A stretch of 7,822 nt of DNA from Chloroflexota bacterium (GCA_016210245.1 JACQUR010000214.1:1-7822); one strand, 5' to 3'; shown: positions 1 to 6,825, counted from the first letter of the stretch. Made by a program: numbers and translations. The notes: a model not told the origin generated them from the letters alone.

Positions 1-1
1 G

Positions 2-57
2 GCGTGGTGCCCAGGGGGCCAGCCCGCAGCTCTCCTCCAGCCCCCTGGGCCCCACGC
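2..57. repeat. Long inverted repeat (hairpin) at the left edge
   Basis: Bases 2-19 pair with 40-57 over 18 positions with a single T/C mismatch (8 against 51), leaving a 20-base loop. The central part of the left arm reads GCCCAGGGGG and of the right arm CCCCCTGGGC. The structure is strong enough to act as a transcription terminator for a gene lying left of the window, but there is no T-run on either side. It may instead be the first element of the repeat cluster that continues to base 150. The pairing is read directly; the role is inferred. Confidence 0.6.
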
Positions 58-70
58 TCTGCCGCCCTCG

Positions 71-150
71 GGGCGGCGGGGCGACAGAGCCGTCGCCCCC
101 TACGGCTCAGGGGCGGCGGGGCGACAGAGCCGTCGCCCCCTACGGCTCAG
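71..150. repeat. Perfect 40-bp tandem duplication with alternative hairpins
   Basis: Bases 71-110 and 111-150 are identical. Each unit contains two overlapping inverted repeats that exclude each other. One is GGGGCGAC / GTCGCCCC (8-bp stem, 6-base loop; 78-85 with 92-99 in the first copy). The other is GAGCCGT / ACGGCTC (7-bp stem, 8-base loop; 87-93 with 102-108). A third short inverted repeat, GCCGCCC / GGGCGGC (61-67 with 71-77), leads into the first copy. On the minus strand the unit reads GTAGGGGGCGAC..., a style of short dispersed intergenic repeat seen in some G+C-rich bacteria. The unit is not a multiple of three, so a reading frame crossing it would shift. No transposase is adjacent. 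Confidence 0.85.
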
Positions 151-199
151 CGACCGCCTGCACAGCAACTGGTCACACCCGCTTCGCCGCTTGGACGCC

Positions 200-382
200 A
201 TGCGCCTCGGCCAGCACATCGCCCCACCCCCGCTGGGAGGCTTCCAGCGACGCTTCCGCACCCGAGAGGAGAGGATCGCCGAGCTGGAGGCGTATCTGCG
301 GGAGCTGGAGGCGGAGGCGCAAGGAGTCCGCGAGGCGCTCGAGGAGCTGCGCCGGGGCCAGCAGCCCCCGAGCCAGCCGTAG
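200..382 (+). CDS. Small hypothetical coiled-coil protein
   Basis: A 60-residue product from ATG 200; a TTG at 191 would add three residues. The N-terminal third contains a Pro/Gly stretch (APPPLGGFQRRF). From about residue 24 on it is a charged amphipathic helix rich in Glu, Leu, Arg and Ala (EERIAELEAYLRELEAEAQG), a clear coiled-coil pattern. It has no signal peptide, membrane segment or metal-binding motif, so it is probably cytosolic and self-associating. I do not recognise the family. Support for a real gene comes from the heptad-like composition and the strong hairpin starting 15 bases after the TAG stop. Against it, no convincing ribosome-binding site precedes either start. The frame stays open upstream through the second copy of the 40-bp repeat, so this could be the 3' remnant of a longer gene cut by the repeat. 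Confidence 0.5.
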   Translation: MRLGQHIAPPPLGGFQRRFRTREERIAELEAYLRELEAEAQGVREALEELRRGQQPPSQP

Positions 383-396
383 GTGAGGTGGCACAT

Positions 397-443
397 CCGG
401 GAGGCGGGCACTGCCGCTGCCAGCAGCAGTGCCCGCCTCCCGG
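397..443 (+). terminator. Strong 18-bp GC-rich hairpin after the small coiled-coil ORF
   Basis: Left arm 397-414 (CCGGGAGGCGGGCACTGC) pairs perfectly with right arm 426-443, leaving an 11-base loop that can itself form a 3-bp stem. It begins 15 bases after the stop codon at 380-382. No U-run follows, so it is not a canonical intrinsic terminator. It could act as a U-less terminator, an RNA-stabilising 3' hairpin, or another member of the local repeat cluster. Pairing is certain; function is inferred from position. Confidence 0.6.
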
Positions 444-658
444 CGATTGCCTGTACTCAACCCTGGCCTCCGATGGCGCAGGCGCCATCCTGTACCCCCT
501 GACCCAGTGGCATTCCCCTTGCACGGTCCCTACGGAGGTGGCTGGCCGCAACGCGGGGGGTGCTGGACAAGACGGCCCACAGTTGAGAGGCACCCATCGT
601 ATCGGAGCCTCTGCCGTCGTCTCGGTCTCACCAGTGTTGGTTGTTAAGTGATCGCCTG
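444..658. other. Gene-free stretch upstream of the kinase, with one short palindrome
   Basis: No reading frame here looks coding on either strand; the open frames have the Pro/Arg/Ala-rich composition of G+C-driven chance ORFs. The one structured element is an inverted repeat at 472-489, GATGGCGC-AG-GCGCCATC: 8-bp arms two bases apart, close to a symmetric operator in form. No convincing -35/-10 pair was found ahead of the kinase, so its promoter is not located. Confidence 0.4.
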
Positions 659-665
659 AAGGAAG
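659..665 (+). promoter_or_regulatory. Ribosome-binding site deciding the kinase start
   Basis: AAGGAAG lies 11 bases before the ATG at 677. The frame opens further upstream at a TTG (641), but nothing resembling a Shine-Dalgarno sequence precedes that codon, and the later ATG at 737 has only a weak purine stretch. This site therefore favours 677. Confidence 0.5.
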
Positions 666-676
666 CGTCACGCCGC

Positions 677-3004
677 ATGGCAGACTCTCGACACGACAAC
701 GGACGCGCAGCCCGGAGCAGCGACGAGAGCCATCCCATGAGTGGAACCGCATGCAAGCGGATGGAGGATGCGCTGCGCGAGGCGAATCGCATGCTGCGCA
801 CCTACGCCCGAGTAGTCGACAACTCACCCGACTTCATCTCACTCGTCGACCGGCACTACGTCTACCGGATGGTGAACCCGGCCTACGCACGACTGAATGG
901 GATACCAGTCGATGAGTTCGAAGGACGTACGCCCGCGCACTTCCTGGGCGAGGAGATCTTCCAGAAGGTCATCCGCCCCGAGCTCGACCAATGCTTCGCC
1001 GGACAACCGGTCCACTACGAGGCCTGGTTCACCTACGCGGCCGCCGGCCGCCGCTGCATGGAGGTCCACTACTACCCGCTCTTTGGCGACGGCCAGGTGG
1101 AGTACGCCGTCGTCGTCGGGCGCGACATCACGGAGCGCAAGCAGGCCGAGGAAGAACGCATCAAGCTCGCCCAGGAGCAGGCGGCACGGGCAGAAGCTGA
1201 GGCGGCACAGCGACGGATCAACAACATCCTCGAGAGCATCACCGATGCGTTTTTTGCCCTGGATCGCGAGTGGCGCTTCACCTACGTCAACAGGGAAGCG
1301 GAGCGGCTCTTGCGCAAGAAGCGAGACGAGCTCCTGGGCAAGAACGTCTGGGAGGAGTTCCCGGACGCCCTGGACTCGACGTTCTATACCCAGTACCACA
1401 CCGTCGCGTCGGAACAAGTACCCGTTGTCTTCGAAGCCTTCTATCCGCCCTACGCCATCTGGGTCGAAGTCCACGCCTATCCGTCTGAAGATGGTCTTTC
1501 GGTCTATTTCCACGACATAACCGGGCGCAAGCGGGCCGAGGAAGCCACCGCCAGGCTCGCGGCTATCGTGGAGTCTTCGAATGATGCCATCATCGGCCGG
1601 ACGTTGGGTGGCACGATCACGAGCTGGAACCCCGCCGCGGAGCGGCTGTTCGGGCATGGCGCCGGGGATGCCGTTGGGAAATCGTTGTCCATCATCGTTC
1701 CGCCGGATCGAGCCGACGAGCTCCTGGAAACTCTGGGAAGAACGAGGGAGGGAGAGCGCATCGAGCAGCTCGAGACCGTGCGGGTGCGCAAGGATGGGCA
1801 GCGAGTCGACGTCTCGCTGGCCATATCGCCGATCAGGGACGCGGTCGGCAGGATCATCGGCGCGTCGACCATTGCGCGCGACATCACCGAACGCAAGCGG
1901 GCAGAGCGCGAGCGCGAGCGGCTGCTGGCCGAGGTTCAGCGGCAGGCGGCAGAGCTGGACGCCACGCTCGTGGCCATTGCCGATCCGGTCGCGATCTTCG
2001 ATGCAGCGGGCAAGATCATCCGTGCGAATCCTGCCGGCAAGAACGTGGTGGGCTACACGCCGGAAGAGCTCGAGCTCCCCCTGGCCGAGCAAGTGGCATT
2101 GCTGCGCCTCGAGACGGCCGACGGCAAGCCCTTGCCGATCGACCAGGCCCCGGTCGCCCGCGCCCTGCGTGGCGAGACGGTGCGGGGCGTTATTCTGGCC
2201 ATGCACCCGCCGCGCACGGACAGGACCGTGTGGAGCATCACCAGCGCGGCACCGATTTGCCTCCCGGATGGCAGACTGCTGGGTGCCGTGACGGTTGCTA
2301 CCGACATTACTGCGCTGCACGAGCTGCAGGAGTGGCTGCAGGATCTCATCCGCACCGTCTCGCACGATCTGCGGAACCCATTGACGGTCATCCAGGGGCA
2401 CGCGCTCCTGCTGGTGCGCTTGCTGGACAGGGCTGGTCGGCAAGGAGCGGAGTTGCGGAGTGCGCAGGCGATCGTGGCCGGGGCCAGGCAGATGGACGCG
2501 ATGATTCAGGACCTGGTCGAGTCTGCCCGTCTGGAATCCGGGCAGCTCCGCCTGGAGAAACGACCGGTGGACCTGAAGACATGCGTTGCCGAGCTGCTGG
2601 ACCGCACCAGGGAGGTGCTGGAGGTCGGGCGCATCAAGGTGGAGGTGCCCGAAGGCTTGCCACCAGTGTGGACCGATCCGGATCGCCTGGAGCGCATCCT
2701 GGTGAACCTTATCAGCAACGCCCTCAAGTACTCTCCGCCGCACACCGAGGTGCTGATCAGAGCCGAGAGGGCAGCCAGTGAAGTAACCGTATCGGTTACT
2801 GACCGCGGGGCGGGAATAGCCCCAGAGAACCTCCCGCACCTGTTCGAGCGCTTCTTTCGAGCCCGGGGCACCGCAGGAGCCGAAGGGCTCGGGCTGGGCC
2901 TGTACATCACAAAGATGCTGGTCGAGGCCCAGGGTGGGCGACTCTGGGTGGACAGCGAGCCGGGGAAAGGAAGCACCTTCTGCTTCACCCTGCCCAGCAC
3001 ATAG
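677..3004 (+). CDS. Cytoplasmic multi-PAS sensor histidine kinase
   Basis: 775 residues from ATG 677 (787 if TTG 641 is used). Four PAS-type sensor domains lie at roughly residues 46-155, 182-285, 294-405 and 428-545. The first three end in the usual DIT.RK signature (DITERK, DITGRK, DITERK), the fourth in a diverged DITALH. Charged helical linkers join domains 1-2 and 3-4. The transmitter follows: a HisKA dimerisation domain with the H-box TVSHDLRNPLTV (phospho-acceptor His563), then a HATPase_c domain with the N-box NLISNALKYSP (Asn681), G1 box DRGAGI (Asp709), F-box LFERFF and G2 box GLGLGL. All residues needed for autophosphorylation are present, so it should be active. There is no signal peptide or membrane helix, so it senses an internal cue (redox, ligand or light cannot be told apart). 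No receiver domain is fused and no response regulator lies in the window, so it is an orphan here. Function class is secure; stimulus and target are unknown. Confidence 0.95.
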   Translation: MADSRHDNGRAARSSDESHPMSGTACKRMEDALREANRMLRTYARVVDNSPDFISLVDRHYVYRMVNPAYARLNGIPVDEFEGRTPAHFLGEEIFQKVIRPELDQCFAGQPVHYEAWFTYAAAGRRCMEVHYYPLFGDGQVEYAVVVGRDITERKQAEEERIKLAQEQAARAEAEAAQRRINNILESITDAFFALDREWRFTYVNREAERLLRKKRDELLGKNVWEEFPDALDSTFYTQYHTVASEQVPVVFEAFYPPYAIWVEVHAYPSEDGLSVYFHDITGRKRAEEATARLAAIVESSNDAIIGRTLGGTITSWNPAAERLFGHGAGDAVGKSLSIIVPPDRADELLETLGRTREGERIEQLETVRVRKDGQRVDVSLAISPIRDAVGRIIGASTIARDITERKRAERERERLLAEVQRQAAELDATLVAIADPVAIFDAAGKIIRANPAGKNVVGYTPEELELPLAEQVALLRLETADGKPLPIDQAPVARALRGETVRGVILAMHPPRTDRTVWSITSAAPICLPDGRLLGAVTVATDITALHELQEWLQDLIRTVSHDLRNPLTVIQGHALLLVRLLDRAGRQGAELRSAQAIVAGARQMDAMIQDLVESARLESGQLRLEKRPVDLKTCVAELLDRTREVLEVGRIKVEVPEGLPPVWTDPDRLERILVNLISNALKYSPPHTEVLIRAERAASEVTVSVTDRGAGIAPENLPHLFERFFRARGTAGAEGLGLGLYITKMLVEAQGGRLWVDSEPGKGSTFCFTLPST

Positions 3005-3197
3005 GGCCGCGAGGGCGCGCCGCTGAGCCAGCCCCCGGCCATCGACCCGCTGCCCGCGCGCGAGTGCTGCCTTACCGACCGTCAGCCCCCGCTGGAACCT
3101 GCGCCTCAACGCCCAGCTCTCCTCGCCGGCAGCCGAGAGATGATCGGACGCGCCGCGATCAACGACCGGGTCCGCGAGGGGGGAGCGGCGTGAGGGC

Positions 3198-3203
3198 TAT
3201 AAT
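3198..3203 (+). promoter_or_regulatory. Candidate -10 element (TATAAT)
   Basis: A perfect TATAAT sits 39 bases before the ATG at 3237 of the two-gene unit, in otherwise G+C-rich sequence. No recognisable -35 hexamer lies 16-18 bases upstream (GCGAGG-like) and there is no extended TGn motif, so the promoter call rests on the -10 and its position alone. The rest of the spacer, from 3005, holds no convincing gene, terminator or RNA. Confidence 0.4.
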
Positions 3204-3236
3204 GCGAGCAGGATGAGGGTAGGTGAAGACACTTCC

Positions 3237-3464
3237 ATGCCCGCAGACAGTCAGGAGCGCAAACGGCTCGCGGACAAGCTCTACGAGCGGTACGCCAAAC
3301 CCCTGGAGGCCGAGCACTGGGGAAAGTACGTGGCCATTTCCCCGCAAGGCCACACCATCCTGGGCCCAACCCTGCTGGATGTCGCACAGCGCGCCCGGGC
3401 GCTCTTTGGCCCGGGGAGCTTCCTCTTCAGGATTGGCACGAAGACGGTCGGCAGATGGCGCTGA
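3237..3464 (+). CDS. Small DUF5678-like protein, partner of aspartic protease
   Basis: 75 residues from ATG 3237, which has a good Shine-Dalgarno AGGTGA at 3221-3226 with 10-base spacing. An in-frame ATG at 3213 lacks one and is rejected. The N-terminus is a charged helix (RKRLADKLYERYAKPLEAEH). A compact alpha/beta stretch follows, with KYVAISPQGHTILGPTLLDV and a final FLFRIGTKTVGRWR. The 'YVAI..G..I..G.tl..v...A' pattern resembles the short DUF5678-type domain; this assignment is from memory of the pattern and is tentative. No catalytic motif, signal peptide or membrane helix is visible. The stop overlaps the start of the aspartic-protease gene by 10 bases, so the two are almost certainly co-transcribed and translationally coupled. 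A regulatory or substrate role toward the protease is plausible but unproven. Confidence 0.75.
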   Translation: MPADSQERKRLADKLYERYAKPLEAEHWGKYVAISPQGHTILGPTLLDVAQRARALFGPGSFLFRIGTKTVGRWR

Positions 3465-3817
3465 ACCACCGCGTGGTCAGCTCTCGCTTCCCATACCTCC
3501 CCCTCCATCTTGCACTCGGGGACCGCACCGCGGACGTCGACGCGCTCCTCGATACCGGGTTTGACGGCGATGTAGTACTGCCGCCGGGGCTGGTGATGGA
3601 TAATAGCCAGCCTCCTGATGAATACTTGCAGTGGACGCTGGCGGACGGGTCGGAGGTGTTGGCTCCCGCGTTTCTTGGCACAGCCCGCGTGGGCGAGCTG
3701 GCCCCGTTCCCCGTGCTCATTACCGCGCTCGGTGACGAACCCCTCGTCGGACGGGGCGTCAGCGATCGTTTCCTGGTTATGCTCGACCACGGCCACCAGG
3801 TGATCGTTGAGCCGTAG
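3455..3817 (+). CDS. Retropepsin-like clan AA aspartic protease
   Basis: 120 residues. The catalytic loop is LLDTGFDGDVVLP, with the D-T-G triad at residues 33-35. A second hydrophobic-Gly block near the C-terminus, EPLVGRGVSDRFLVMLD, matches the conserved strand-turn-helix of retropepsin-type folds ('LlGr.fl.r' style). The length is that of a one-lobed subunit, so the active enzyme should be a homodimer with one Asp from each chain. There is no signal peptide, zymogen region or transmembrane helix, so it is a cytoplasmic peptidase. Its ATG at 3455 lies inside the 3' end of the preceding small gene in another frame, indicating translational coupling. Its substrate is unknown; the co-encoded small protein is an obvious candidate partner. 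The gene is followed by 39 bases and then the convergent end of the helicase-nuclease gene, with no clear terminator between. Confidence 0.85.
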   Translation: MALNHRVVSSRFPYLPLHLALGDRTADVDALLDTGFDGDVVLPPGLVMDNSQPPDEYLQWTLADGSEVLAPAFLGTARVGELAPFPVLITALGDEPLVGRGVSDRFLVMLDHGHQVIVEP

Positions 3818-3856
3818 CTTCCCGCGAGAAACGGCAAATGAGGCCGAACCGTTGGG

Positions 3857-6664
3857 CTATGGCTCGTTCGCCTGGCGCAGAATAGCGCCTACGTCTTTGG
3901 GGTCGCGAGAGACGGCGCAGCGCCAGTGGCCGAAGCCGCCGTGGGCGTTGACCGCGCGGACCCACTCGGCCAGGAACTCGCGCTTGCTCCGGTCCTCCTG
4001 GGAGTCCTGGCCTTTCACCTCCAGCACCAGCAGGCGGCCGGAGGTGAGGCGGATGAGGAAGTCGGGGCGGTACTTCTTGCGCACGCCCTTGAAGACGTAG
4101 AGCACCTCGAAGCCCAGGTGGTCGTTCTTGACCCAGGCGTCGACATTGGGGTTGTGGTCCAGCTCGCAGGCTTCGCTCGCCTCCCAGGTGCTGTCGAAGA
4201 CGCAGAAGTTGAGGTGCGAGCGCTGGGTGAGCTCGCACGGCCGGCCGGTGTACCAGGGCTGCACGTCGGCTGTAGAGCGGACCGGGTGGGCCGCGTCGAA
4301 CACGGGCTCCAGCGCCTCGGTGTTCTCGAAGCGGATGGCCTCCCAGAGGTGCTGGACGATCCGGTTCATGTTGAGCGCCAGCAGGATGCGGCGGCGCAGG
4401 TCGTCCTGGACGAACAGGGGCGGGCTGATGGTGACGCGGTCCGAGCCGACGAAGCGCTCCACCAGCCCGATGAGCTGGGCCAGCAGGTACTCGCGGCTGC
4501 CTTTCCAGGCGGGCCGCATCTCGTCGAACACATTGGCCGCGGCGCGGAAGATGAGGTGCTGGAGGCGGAAGCGCCGACCCAGCTCTTCGAGGTCGATCTG
4601 GGACAGGTGGGTGAGGTCGGGCTTACCTTCGACCACCGCGGCCAGCTCGGCGCGGGTGGCCGCGTCGTTGGCGTCCAGGGCCAGCGGCTTGACCCGGGCC
4701 ACGTCCAGGGTCAGCCGCGCCCGATAGGTGTGCTCGACGCGCAGGAGGTTGGGCCAGGAGAGCGCGTAGCGGCGCTTCTCGGCGACGGGCTCGATCTTCG
4801 TCTTCGGTGAGGGCGGGGGTGGAGGCGCGCCGTCGCCGCCCTCGTGGGGCAGGAAGGTGAAGGGCACGCCGAAGACGTTGACGTACTCGGCCCCGAACAG
4901 GCCGCTGGCCGGATCGACCTCGTACGAGGTGCGGCGGAGGCCGCGGCCCACCACCTGCTCGCACAGTAACTGGCTGGAGAAGGCGCGCAGGCCCATGATG
5001 TGGGTGACGGTGCGCGCATCCCAGCCCTCGGACAGCATGCCGACCGAGATGACGTTCTGGATGCGCTCGCCCGGCTTGCCCACCTGGCCGATGGTATCCA
5101 CCATGCGGCGCAGCAGCTCGGCGTGCTGCTGCGCGGTGAGCCTGGGCGCCGTGACCTCCTCGGCGTCGCCCTCTTCGGCTGGCTCTGCCGCGCCGTCGAG
5201 CGGGAGCGGCTCTTCCTTGGCCTCGGCCTGCTCCAGCGCCCGGCTGTCGATGTGCAGCGTGTACTCCGGCGCGCACAGCTCGTCGATCAGGATCCGCCCG
5301 TGGTCGAAGGCGTACTTGACCCGGGCCGCCGTCTCGGTGCGATTGGCCACGGTGATCATGGCCGGCGGGGTGGGCGCCTGGTGCTCCTGCCAGCCTCGGG
5401 CGGTCTCCAGCCAGTCCTTGCCGAGCAGGTAGTAGCCGTTGATTACCAGGTCGGGCAGCGACTCCGTCTCCTGGGCCTTGCGGTTGAGGTCGTCCTTGAC
5501 CTCCGCGTCCATGTAGAGGTGGTACAGGCGCGAACGGTAGGTGCGGGCGGTGGGCGTACCGTCGTCGCGCACCACCACGCGCGGGGTCTTGACCAGGCCC
5601 GACTCGATAGCGTCGTTGAGCCCGAAGTCGCTGGCGATCCAACTGAACAGCGCCTCCTCGGAGCTGGCCTTGCCGGAGGGGGCGAAGGGAGTGGCGGACA
5701 GGTCGTAGCAGGCCAGCAGGCCGCGAGCCCGATGGATGCGATCCAGGCCGCCGATCCACCGGGTGGCCTGCTCCAGGTCCTCCTTGCTGACGCCGCGCAC
5801 CTTCGACTCGGCCGGGACGCGCCAGGCGTGGTGGGCCTCGTCGTTGATCACCAGCAGGTTGCGAGCGCCGGCCAGCTCGCCCAGCACGTCGCGTACGTAG
5901 GCCTCGTCGCTCCGGGCGCCGCGCTTGTCTACGCTCCTCTTGCGCGCGACCTGCTCGTCCGTCTCCCAGTTCAGAGCGTGCCAGTTGCGCACCAGCACCC
6001 TGCCCTGGCGCAGGCGATCGGCTAGACCGGGCGGGACGATATTGAACTCGTCGTAGTAGTTGCCCTCCCCGCTGGGGAGCAAGACCTGCAGGCGGCTCCG
6101 CACGGTCAGGCCAGGGGCGATCACCAGCACGTGCTTCGAGAAGCGCCGGTCCTGGGGATAGGTGACCTTGTTCAGAATGTGCCAGGCGACCAGCATGGCC
6201 ATGACGATGGTCTTGCCCGCGCCCGTGGCCATCTTGGCGCACACGCGCTGGAACGGCCCGCCATCGCCCGGCACGTCGACGCCCACCCGGTCGGCGGCCG
6301 GCGCCTCGGCCAGCCAGATCAGCGTCTCCACCGCCTCGAGCTGGCAGAAGAAGAAGCGCCGCCCCTCCCGCTGCTCGGCATCCCGCCAGTGCTCCAGCAG
6401 CCGCTGGGTGATGCCCGTCACCCCGGGGTAGCCCGCCTCCCGCCAGGCCTTCACCCTGGGCCGGATCCGGTTGACCAGGGGCAGTTCGTAGAAGATACCC
6501 GGGTCATCGAAGGCCTTCGAGCCGGGGGTAGCGACGACGTAGCCCGCGGGGCGACGGCCGTCCTTCAGAGCGAACGTCCGGGTGTCCCGGCTGTAGCTCC
6601 AGTAGCGGGCCGGCTCCGCGTAGGGGGAGTTGATGATGAGCTTGTCGATGCCGGCTGCTGTCAT
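3857..6664 (-). CDS. SF2 helicase/PD-(D/E)XK restriction endonuclease (BPTD_3080-like, type III Res-like)
   Basis: 935 residues from ATG 6664 (minus strand). Helicase motifs in order: an aromatic/Gln motif RRFFFCQLEAVETLIW (about 102-117), Walker A MATGAGKT (145-152), Walker B NDEAHHAW with the DEAH box at 275-278, motif III SATPFA (323-328), a motif V-like MLSEGWDARTVTH (from 543) and motif VI QVVGRGLRR (570-578). An acidic linker lies at 477-507 and a proline run near 613. The C-terminus is a PD-(D/E)XK nuclease: RPDFLIRL (Asp868) and LVLEVKGQ (Glu882, Lys884). This is an ATP-driven translocase fused to a DNA-cleaving domain, as in type III Res subunits; the layout and the INSPY.EPARYW start resemble BPTD_3080-family restriction enzymes (from memory). 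ATG 6664 is chosen because that conserved start follows it closely, AGGA lies four bases upstream, and the further in-frame extension to a GTG at 6796 runs across a palindromic operator-like region. All catalytic motifs are intact. No methyltransferase gene is in the window. Confidence 0.93.
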   Translation of the reverse strand: MTAAGIDKLIINSPYAEPARYWSYSRDTRTFALKDGRRPAGYVVATPGSKAFDDPGIFYELPLVNRIRPRVKAWREAGYPGVTGITQRLLEHWRDAEQREGRRFFFCQLEAVETLIWLAEAPAADRVGVDVPGDGGPFQRVCAKMATGAGKTIVMAMLVAWHILNKVTYPQDRRFSKHVLVIAPGLTVRSRLQVLLPSGEGNYYDEFNIVPPGLADRLRQGRVLVRNWHALNWETDEQVARKRSVDKRGARSDEAYVRDVLGELAGARNLLVINDEAHHAWRVPAESKVRGVSKEDLEQATRWIGGLDRIHRARGLLACYDLSATPFAPSGKASSEEALFSWIASDFGLNDAIESGLVKTPRVVVRDDGTPTARTYRSRLYHLYMDAEVKDDLNRKAQETESLPDLVINGYYLLGKDWLETARGWQEHQAPTPPAMITVANRTETAARVKYAFDHGRILIDELCAPEYTLHIDSRALEQAEAKEEPLPLDGAAEPAEEGDAEEVTAPRLTAQQHAELLRRMVDTIGQVGKPGERIQNVISVGMLSEGWDARTVTHIMGLRAFSSQLLCEQVVGRGLRRTSYEVDPASGLFGAEYVNVFGVPFTFLPHEGGDGAPPPPPSPKTKIEPVAEKRRYALSWPNLLRVEHTYRARLTLDVARVKPLALDANDAATRAELAAVVEGKPDLTHLSQIDLEELGRRFRLQHLIFRAAANVFDEMRPAWKGSREYLLAQLIGLVERFVGSDRVTISPPLFVQDDLRRRILLALNMNRIVQHLWEAIRFENTEALEPVFDAAHPVRSTADVQPWYTGRPCELTQRSHLNFCVFDSTWEASEACELDHNPNVDAWVKNDHLGFEVLYVFKGVRKKYRPDFLIRLTSGRLLVLEVKGQDSQEDRSKREFLAEWVRAVNAHGGFGHWRCAVSRDPKDVGAILRQANEP

Positions 6665-6721
6665 TTCGTCCTGGCTACTCCGCCGCAGGCGCTTTCCACC
6701 GACGTAGACGACGTGCGACGT

Positions 6722-6748
6722 TTGACAATTGTCATTGACAATTGTCAA
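6722..6748. promoter_or_regulatory. Two abutting perfect palindromes, putative operator of the helicase-nuclease gene
   Basis: TTGACAATTGTCA occurs twice back to back (6722-6734 and 6735-6747). Each copy contains the perfect 12-bp palindrome TGACAATTGTCA (6723-6734 and 6736-6747), with centres 13 bp apart, just over one helical turn. The site lies 58 to 84 bases upstream of the ATG at 6664. On the minus strand a TATGAT at 6764-6759 could be a -10 placing the site just downstream of transcription start. Alternatively the TTGACA in the site could be a -35, but the matching -10 (TCAAAC) is poor. Binding by a dimeric or tetrameric repressor is inferred from symmetry; the regulator is not in the window. 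Confidence 0.6.
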
Positions 6749-6825
6749 CCAAGGGTGCATCATATGTCTGGAGGCTTTGGCGGCTCTAGCCGTCACTGCC
6801 TTTTTCTTTTCCCTGGCCTCCCGCC

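Noticed and set aside
4..651. Long plus-strand open frame over the left repeats
   Set aside because: Pro/Arg/Ala/Gly-rich translation typical of a stop-poor G+C-rich frame; it crosses the hairpins and tandem repeat and overlaps the better supported small ORF.
147..827. Minus-strand open frame of 226 codons
   Set aside because: Low-complexity composition, no recognisable domain, and it overlaps the kinase start and the hairpin region.
839..3109. Minus-strand open frame opposite the whole kinase gene
   Set aside because: An antisense shadow: long only because the kinase is G+C-rich; no domain motifs, while the sense strand has every kinase motif.
3027..3193. Plus-strand open frame ending in IGRAAINDRVREGGAA
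   Set aside because: No convincing start or ribosome-binding site and no family recognised; treated as spacer between the kinase and the two-gene unit.
3818..3856. Possible terminator between the convergent protease and helicase genes
   Set aside because: Only a 4-bp stem (CGGC/GCCG) and no T-run; too weak to call.
3926..6025. Plus-strand open frames opposite the helicase gene
   Set aside because: Shadow frames opposite a gene with complete helicase and nuclease motifs; their Val/Leu/Gly/Arg-rich composition mirrors antisense codons.
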